In this document: piece by piece, positions 60,880 to 64,000 of the stretch
How positions within the stretch are numbered: position 1 is the first letter of the stretch
How the letters are laid out: the number at the start of each line of letters is the position of its first letter
Source of the DNA: Verrucomicrobiota bacterium
GTDB taxonomy: Bacteria > Verrucomicrobiota > Verrucomicrobiia > Opitutales > Opitutaceae
Direction: 5' to 3'
DNA length: 64,000 bases
Assembly: GCA_028293545.1 (NCBI GenBank)
Contig: JAQGOP010000012.1
Span: 1 to 64,000 of the forward strand
Notes under the pieces: model-generated
What the model saw: the letters and a program-made list of their open reading frames with translations, nothing else
Told to the model about the DNA's origin: nothing
Databases searched by the model: none
Made by a program: the position numbers and the translations under genes

Positions 60880-62091
60880 ATGACGACTGTTGCTCCTGCC
60901 CAGCTTGAACCGGAATTGGCCGAGGCTTACCGGCAGTGCGCCGACAAGAGCGTGCTCGCGGCGCTCAACCCGAATATTTTCTTCGGCTACTTCTCGGTCT
61001 GCGCCGACCCGAAGCAGGGGCACGGGCACAACACCACCTTTCCCGGCCTGGATTGGGGCCAGTCGGCGGAAGCCCTGCTATGGCTGGGGCGCAGGGCCGA
61101 GGTGCTCGCGAGTTGGGAGTATGTGAAGACTTTTCTGCGCGAGGACGGACTGCTGCCCTTCGCAATCGTGCCGGACCAGGCGGGCACGACGGTGCAGATG
61201 AACCTGCCGAAAAAAACCGAGAGCTTTCCCTTTGTCGTCGCCCCGAACGGCGGCGCCTACAGCCACTGGTTCCCGGGCAACCCGCTCATGATGCTGCCCA
61301 ATGTGACCTTCGTGCAGGTCGCGGAGGCGATCTTCAGCCGCACGCGCGACCACGCGTGGCTGGCGGCGCAGCAGCCGATCTTGCGGTGCGTCGCGGATTG
61401 GATCGTGCAGCAGGTCACGCCGGAAGGGCTGGTGCGCGGCGGTGGATTTTATGTCGAGCGTCCCCCGCGCCTCGAATTCGACGGGGTCACGCAGTGCTAC
61501 ACGGCCGACGCACTGCGGCTGGCCGCGAAACTCACGCGCAACGACTCATATGCGGCGGTGGCTGCGCGGATCACGACGTGTTTCCGGGACAAATTCTGGG
61601 CCGGCGACCACTGCGTCGAGTACATCAACCGCGAGCACGGCGTGATCAAGCACCACGGTTTCACGGATGTGGATTGGGCCGCCATCGCGACGGGCACGGC
61701 ATCGCCGGAACAGGTCAAAATCATCTGGCCGCAGATCCGGCGGAATCCCGATTTCGTCTATAATGGAATTCCGACCGGCATCTCCACGCGCCCGGAAACG
61801 TACGAAGACTGGGAAATGATGTACCTGGACCGCCACGACCTGGCGGCGATGGGACGCGTTTGGTACGTCGAGGCCTGGGCGCGGCACGTGATGGACGATC
61901 GCGAAGGACTCTTGGAATCGCTGCGCCAGGTCGCGCGCGTGGGGCGCGCGAACGACTGGTACTGGCTGGAGCGCTACTATTCCGAGCGCAGCGGCGACCT
62001 CGGCAGCTATCGCATCAACACCTACTGTGAGTATCCCGCTAATTTCATCCGCATCGTCCACCGCTTCGTCCTGCAAGGATCCAAAGGTTGA
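60880..62091 (+). CDS. second six-hairpin glycosidase-like protein
   Basis: 403 residues from the ATG at 60880. No signal peptide. It is all-helical with six-hairpin features: GLDWGQSAEALLWLGRRAEV, AAQQPILRCVADWIVQQ, RLEFDGVTQCYTADALRLAA, DRHDLAAMGRVWYVEAWARH. These resemble the toroid of the preceding protein and of GH15/GH65/GH127-type enzymes without its beta domains. It could be a second hydrolase, an epimerase-like toroid protein, or a partner subunit. I cannot point to catalytic residues. It is 7 bases after the first glycosidase-like gene and 33 before the E1 alpha gene. Confidence 0.65.
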   Translation: MTTVAPAQLEPELAEAYRQCADKSVLAALNPNIFFGYFSVCADPKQGHGHNTTFPGLDWGQSAEALLWLGRRAEVLASWEYVKTFLREDGLLPFAIVPDQAGTTVQMNLPKKTESFPFVVAPNGGAYSHWFPGNPLMMLPNVTFVQVAEAIFSRTRDHAWLAAQQPILRCVADWIVQQVTPEGLVRGGGFYVERPPRLEFDGVTQCYTADALRLAAKLTRNDSYAAVAARITTCFRDKFWAGDHCVEYINREHGVIKHHGFTDVDWAAIATGTASPEQVKIIWPQIRRNPDFVYNGIPTGISTRPETYEDWEMMYLDRHDLAAMGRVWYVEAWARHVMDDREGLLESLRQVARVGRANDWYWLERYYSERSGDLGSYRINTYCEYPANFIRIVHRFVLQGSKG

Positions 62092-62124
62092 GCCGGCCCC
62101 GAATTGCTTTGATTAAATTTCCCC

Positions 62125-63093
62125 ATGAAACCTGACCCGTTGAATCGCGATTTCCTCCTCAAGCTTTACGAGAAAATGGTGCTCATCCGTGAATTTGAGG
62201 AGCGCGTTAAATTCCTTTTCCTCGAGGGCACGATGCCCGGCACGATTCACCAGTGCCAGGGCCAGGAAGCCACGGCCGTCGGCGTCTGCGCGGCGCTCGC
62301 GGCGGACGATTTTATCACGTCCACGTTCCGCGGCCATGGCCACGCACTCGCCAAGGGCCTGGGCGTGCAGGAAATGCTCGATGAACTTTTCGGCGCGCGC
62401 ACCGGATGCTGCAAGGGGAAGGGCGGGTCGATGCACATGGGGAACATGGACAAAGGCATGGTGCCCGGCATCGCGATCGTGGCCGGCGGGATCCCGCTCG
62501 CGGCGGGCATGGCGCTCGCTTTCAAGATGCAGCAGAAGCCGCAGGTCGTGGCGTGCTTCTTCGGCGACGGCGCCGTGGCGGAGGGCGCTTTTCACGAAGC
62601 GGTGAACATGGCGGCGATCTGGGCCCTGCCCGTCATCCTGGTCTGCGAGAACAACCATTACGGCGCCTCGACCCGCGTCGACAAGGTCATGAAGAACCCG
62701 CGGATCTCCGATCGGGCTGCGTCCTACGGTTTCCGGGGAGAAACCGTCGACGGCAACGACGTCCTCGCGGTGCTCGCCGCCGCGCAACGCGCCGCCGAGG
62801 AATGCCGCAGCGGCCAAGGCCCCGTGCTGCTCGAGCTGATGACTTATCGCCGCACCGGTCACTCGCGGCGCGATGCCTGCCATTACCAGCCGAAGGAGGA
62901 GCGGGAGCTGTGGTTCTCGCGGGACCCGATCGAGCGCTTTGGCGCGCAACTGATGGAGCGCAATGACGTCACCGCCGCCGATCTCGCCGGGGTCAAGGCG
63001 CGAGTCGAGCAGCAGATCAACGAAGGCGTCGAGCGCGCCAAGGTTGCGCCGCAGCCCACCGTCGCCGAACTCACTGAAGACGTCTTCGCCTGA
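62125..63093 (+). CDS. thiamine-diphosphate dehydrogenase E1 alpha subunit (pyruvate or acetoin type)
   Basis: 322 residues. E1 alpha motifs: GTIHQCQGQEATAVGVCAAL, FITSTFRGHGHALAKGLG, CKGKGGSMHMGNMDKGM, and the diphosphate/Mg motif FFGDGAVAEGAFHEAVNM with CENNHYGAST (residues about 145-182). The C-terminal YRRTGHSRRDACHYQPKEE is the regulatory loop region. The length and the GHGHALAKG sequence are close to acetoin dehydrogenase AcoA and to short bacterial PDH E1 alpha, and I cannot choose between them. It needs an E1 beta, which appears to begin at 63947 after an unexpected dioxygenase gene. Confidence 0.92.
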   Translation: MKPDPLNRDFLLKLYEKMVLIREFEERVKFLFLEGTMPGTIHQCQGQEATAVGVCAALAADDFITSTFRGHGHALAKGLGVQEMLDELFGARTGCCKGKGGSMHMGNMDKGMVPGIAIVAGGIPLAAGMALAFKMQQKPQVVACFFGDGAVAEGAFHEAVNMAAIWALPVILVCENNHYGASTRVDKVMKNPRISDRAASYGFRGETVDGNDVLAVLAAAQRAAEECRSGQGPVLLELMTYRRTGHSRRDACHYQPKEERELWFSRDPIERFGAQLMERNDVTAADLAGVKARVEQQINEGVERAKVAPQPTVAELTEDVFA

Positions 63094-63112
63094 GCCGCAG
63101 ATTTTTCCTCCC

Positions 63113-63943
63113 ATGAATACCCCCACGACAGTTGCCTTGTCGGAAGCGCAGAAGCGCAGCGCCGCCGCCCAGTTCGAGCGCGACGGATTTTTCATCGCCC
63201 CGCCCTTGATTCCCGCGGAACTGGTCGCGCGCGTTCGCCAGCGGATCGATGCGGTGTATGCCGGCGACTATGAAACCGGGATTCCGCCCTGCGGTTCGCC
63301 GAAGGGCTCGAAGACGCCGCCGACGTCGCTCGTGAAGATCGACAACGCCCATCGCTCCGATCGCGTGATCCATGAAGTCGTGAGCCATCCCGCGGTCGGC
63401 GAATGGGCCGCCGCGCTGACCGGCGCGAAGCGCGTGCAGGTGTTTGCGACGCAGATGCTGATCAAACCCTCCGGCGCTCCCGGCGGGGCGAATGTCGGCT
63501 GGCACCAGGACCAGGAATATTGGGACGGCGCGCTGCGGGGCGAGGTGTTCACGGCGTGGATCGCGATCAGCGATGTGACGGCCGAATCCGGCCCCATGCG
63601 TTTCGTGCACGGGTCCAACCACTGGGACCTGCTCAAGGCCGGGGATTTCTTCGGCGGCGACCTGGCCGCGATCAAGCAGCGTCTCCTCGAGAAGAGCGGC
63701 GCCAAGGCCTGGGACGAAACCGCGGCGGTGCTTTCGCCGGGGGCAGTGAGCTTTCATCATCGGCTCACGGTGCACGGCAGCGGACCGAACACCTCCGGCC
63801 TGCCGCGCATCAGCTTCGCGGTGCACCTTCGGACCGATCAGTCGCGCTTGGCCGACGGCGTGAAATGGCAGGATGTGGGTTATCTCAACGACCCCGATGA
63901 CATGCAGGGCAGCCCTATTTCCTATTCGACGACCCAATCTTAA
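63113..63943 (+). CDS. phytanoyl-CoA dioxygenase (PhyH) family protein, cluster copy 2
   Basis: 276 residues from the ATG at 63113. The iron ligands are H131 and D133 in NVGWHQDQEYWDG and H221 in LTVHGSGPNTSGLPRISF, with R232 for 2-oxoglutarate. The start is a typical QFERDGFFIAPPLIPAEL. It shares the general plan but little sequence with cluster copy 1, so the two are not recent duplicates and may act on different carbon positions. It lies 19 bases after the E1 alpha gene and 3 before the presumed E1 beta, which splits the usual E1 alpha-beta pair. Confidence 0.88.
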   Translation: MNTPTTVALSEAQKRSAAAQFERDGFFIAPPLIPAELVARVRQRIDAVYAGDYETGIPPCGSPKGSKTPPTSLVKIDNAHRSDRVIHEVVSHPAVGEWAAALTGAKRVQVFATQMLIKPSGAPGGANVGWHQDQEYWDGALRGEVFTAWIAISDVTAESGPMRFVHGSNHWDLLKAGDFFGGDLAAIKQRLLEKSGAKAWDETAAVLSPGAVSFHHRLTVHGSGPNTSGLPRISFAVHLRTDQSRLADGVKWQDVGYLNDPDDMQGSPISYSTTQS

Positions 63944-63946
63944 ACC

Positions 63947-64000
63947 ATGAAACGACAAGGCATCGCAGAGGCGCTTCGCGACGGCATCGCGGAGGAAATG
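63947..64000 (+). CDS. start of probable E1 beta subunit (cut by window edge)
   Basis: Only 18 codons are present: MKRQGIAEALRDGIAEEM. The pattern with EALRDGIAEEM matches the first helix of E1 beta subunits of pyruvate and acetoin dehydrogenases, which often begin with a ...AL(R/N)xAIxEEM segment. It follows the dioxygenase gene by three bases, and E1 alpha without E1 beta would not work, so the assignment is reasonable but rests on very little sequence. Confidence 0.6.
   Translation, partial: MKRQGIAEALRDGIAEEM

Overview
The window is a GC-rich, gene-dense chromosomal segment from a Gram-negative bacterium. Lipid A synthesis (lpxA), a TonB-dependent siderophore receptor, an outer-membrane phospholipase and several lipoproteins show an outer membrane. 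A DUF5069 protein, a SUF operon headed by a Fur-family gene, two very large MacB/FtsX-type 'orphan' permeases and the general style of the proteins suggest Verrucomicrobiota, most likely Opitutaceae. That placement is inference from remembered resemblance, not from a search. I saw no rRNA, tRNA, CRISPR array, phage or transposase gene.

Layout. 0-10 kb: envelope and housekeeping genes (glycine-zipper protein, Gly/His-rich lipoprotein, a divergent pair of Fe(II)/2-oxoglutarate oxygenases, M14 carboxypeptidase, guanidinium-type SMR exporter, POT peptide transporter, phospholipase A, xylose isomerase). 10-15.5 kb: a minus-strand iron-uptake operon (TonB receptor, PiuC-type dioxygenase, TPR protein, PepSY membrane protein) behind a palindrome-rich promoter. 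15.5-24.6 kb: a plus-strand run with aroB, an unrecognised protein, lpxA, pdxA, an S8 peptidase, an A-type Fe-S carrier, infC, a cell-wall amidase and an S1/P1 nuclease. 24.6-34 kb: EamA and CrcB transporters, a TIGR03790 protein, ClpP with an acidic head, adenine deaminase, an HtrA-like protease and an unknown polytopic membrane protein. 34-39 kb: the fur-like/sufC/sufB/sufD/sufT operon behind two PerR/Fur-box-like palindromes. 39-49.5 kb: M15 peptidase, DUF5069, trxB, two small membrane proteins, a UvrD/PcrA helicase coupled to an esterase, a DUF4139 protein, and pyrH-frr-proB. 49.5-54.8 kb: two paralogous permeases, one broken by a frameshift.

54.9-64 kb is the most unusual part: a plus-strand cluster, cut by the window edge, under a DeoR-type regulator. 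In order it encodes an altered class II aldolase-like protein, a short lipoyl E2 acyltransferase, a phytanoyl-CoA-dioxygenase-like oxygenase, two (alpha/alpha)-barrel glycosidase-like proteins, a thiamine-diphosphate E1 alpha subunit, a second PhyH oxygenase, and what looks like the start of E1 beta. I know of no described pathway with this combination and offer it as the candidate new system.

Intergenic DNA carries several dispersed palindromic repeats: a perfect 32-bp inverted repeat, relatives of its arms elsewhere, and a composite element present twice. Shine-Dalgarno sequences are nearly absent; a pyrimidine-rich or A-rich stretch commonly precedes the start codon.
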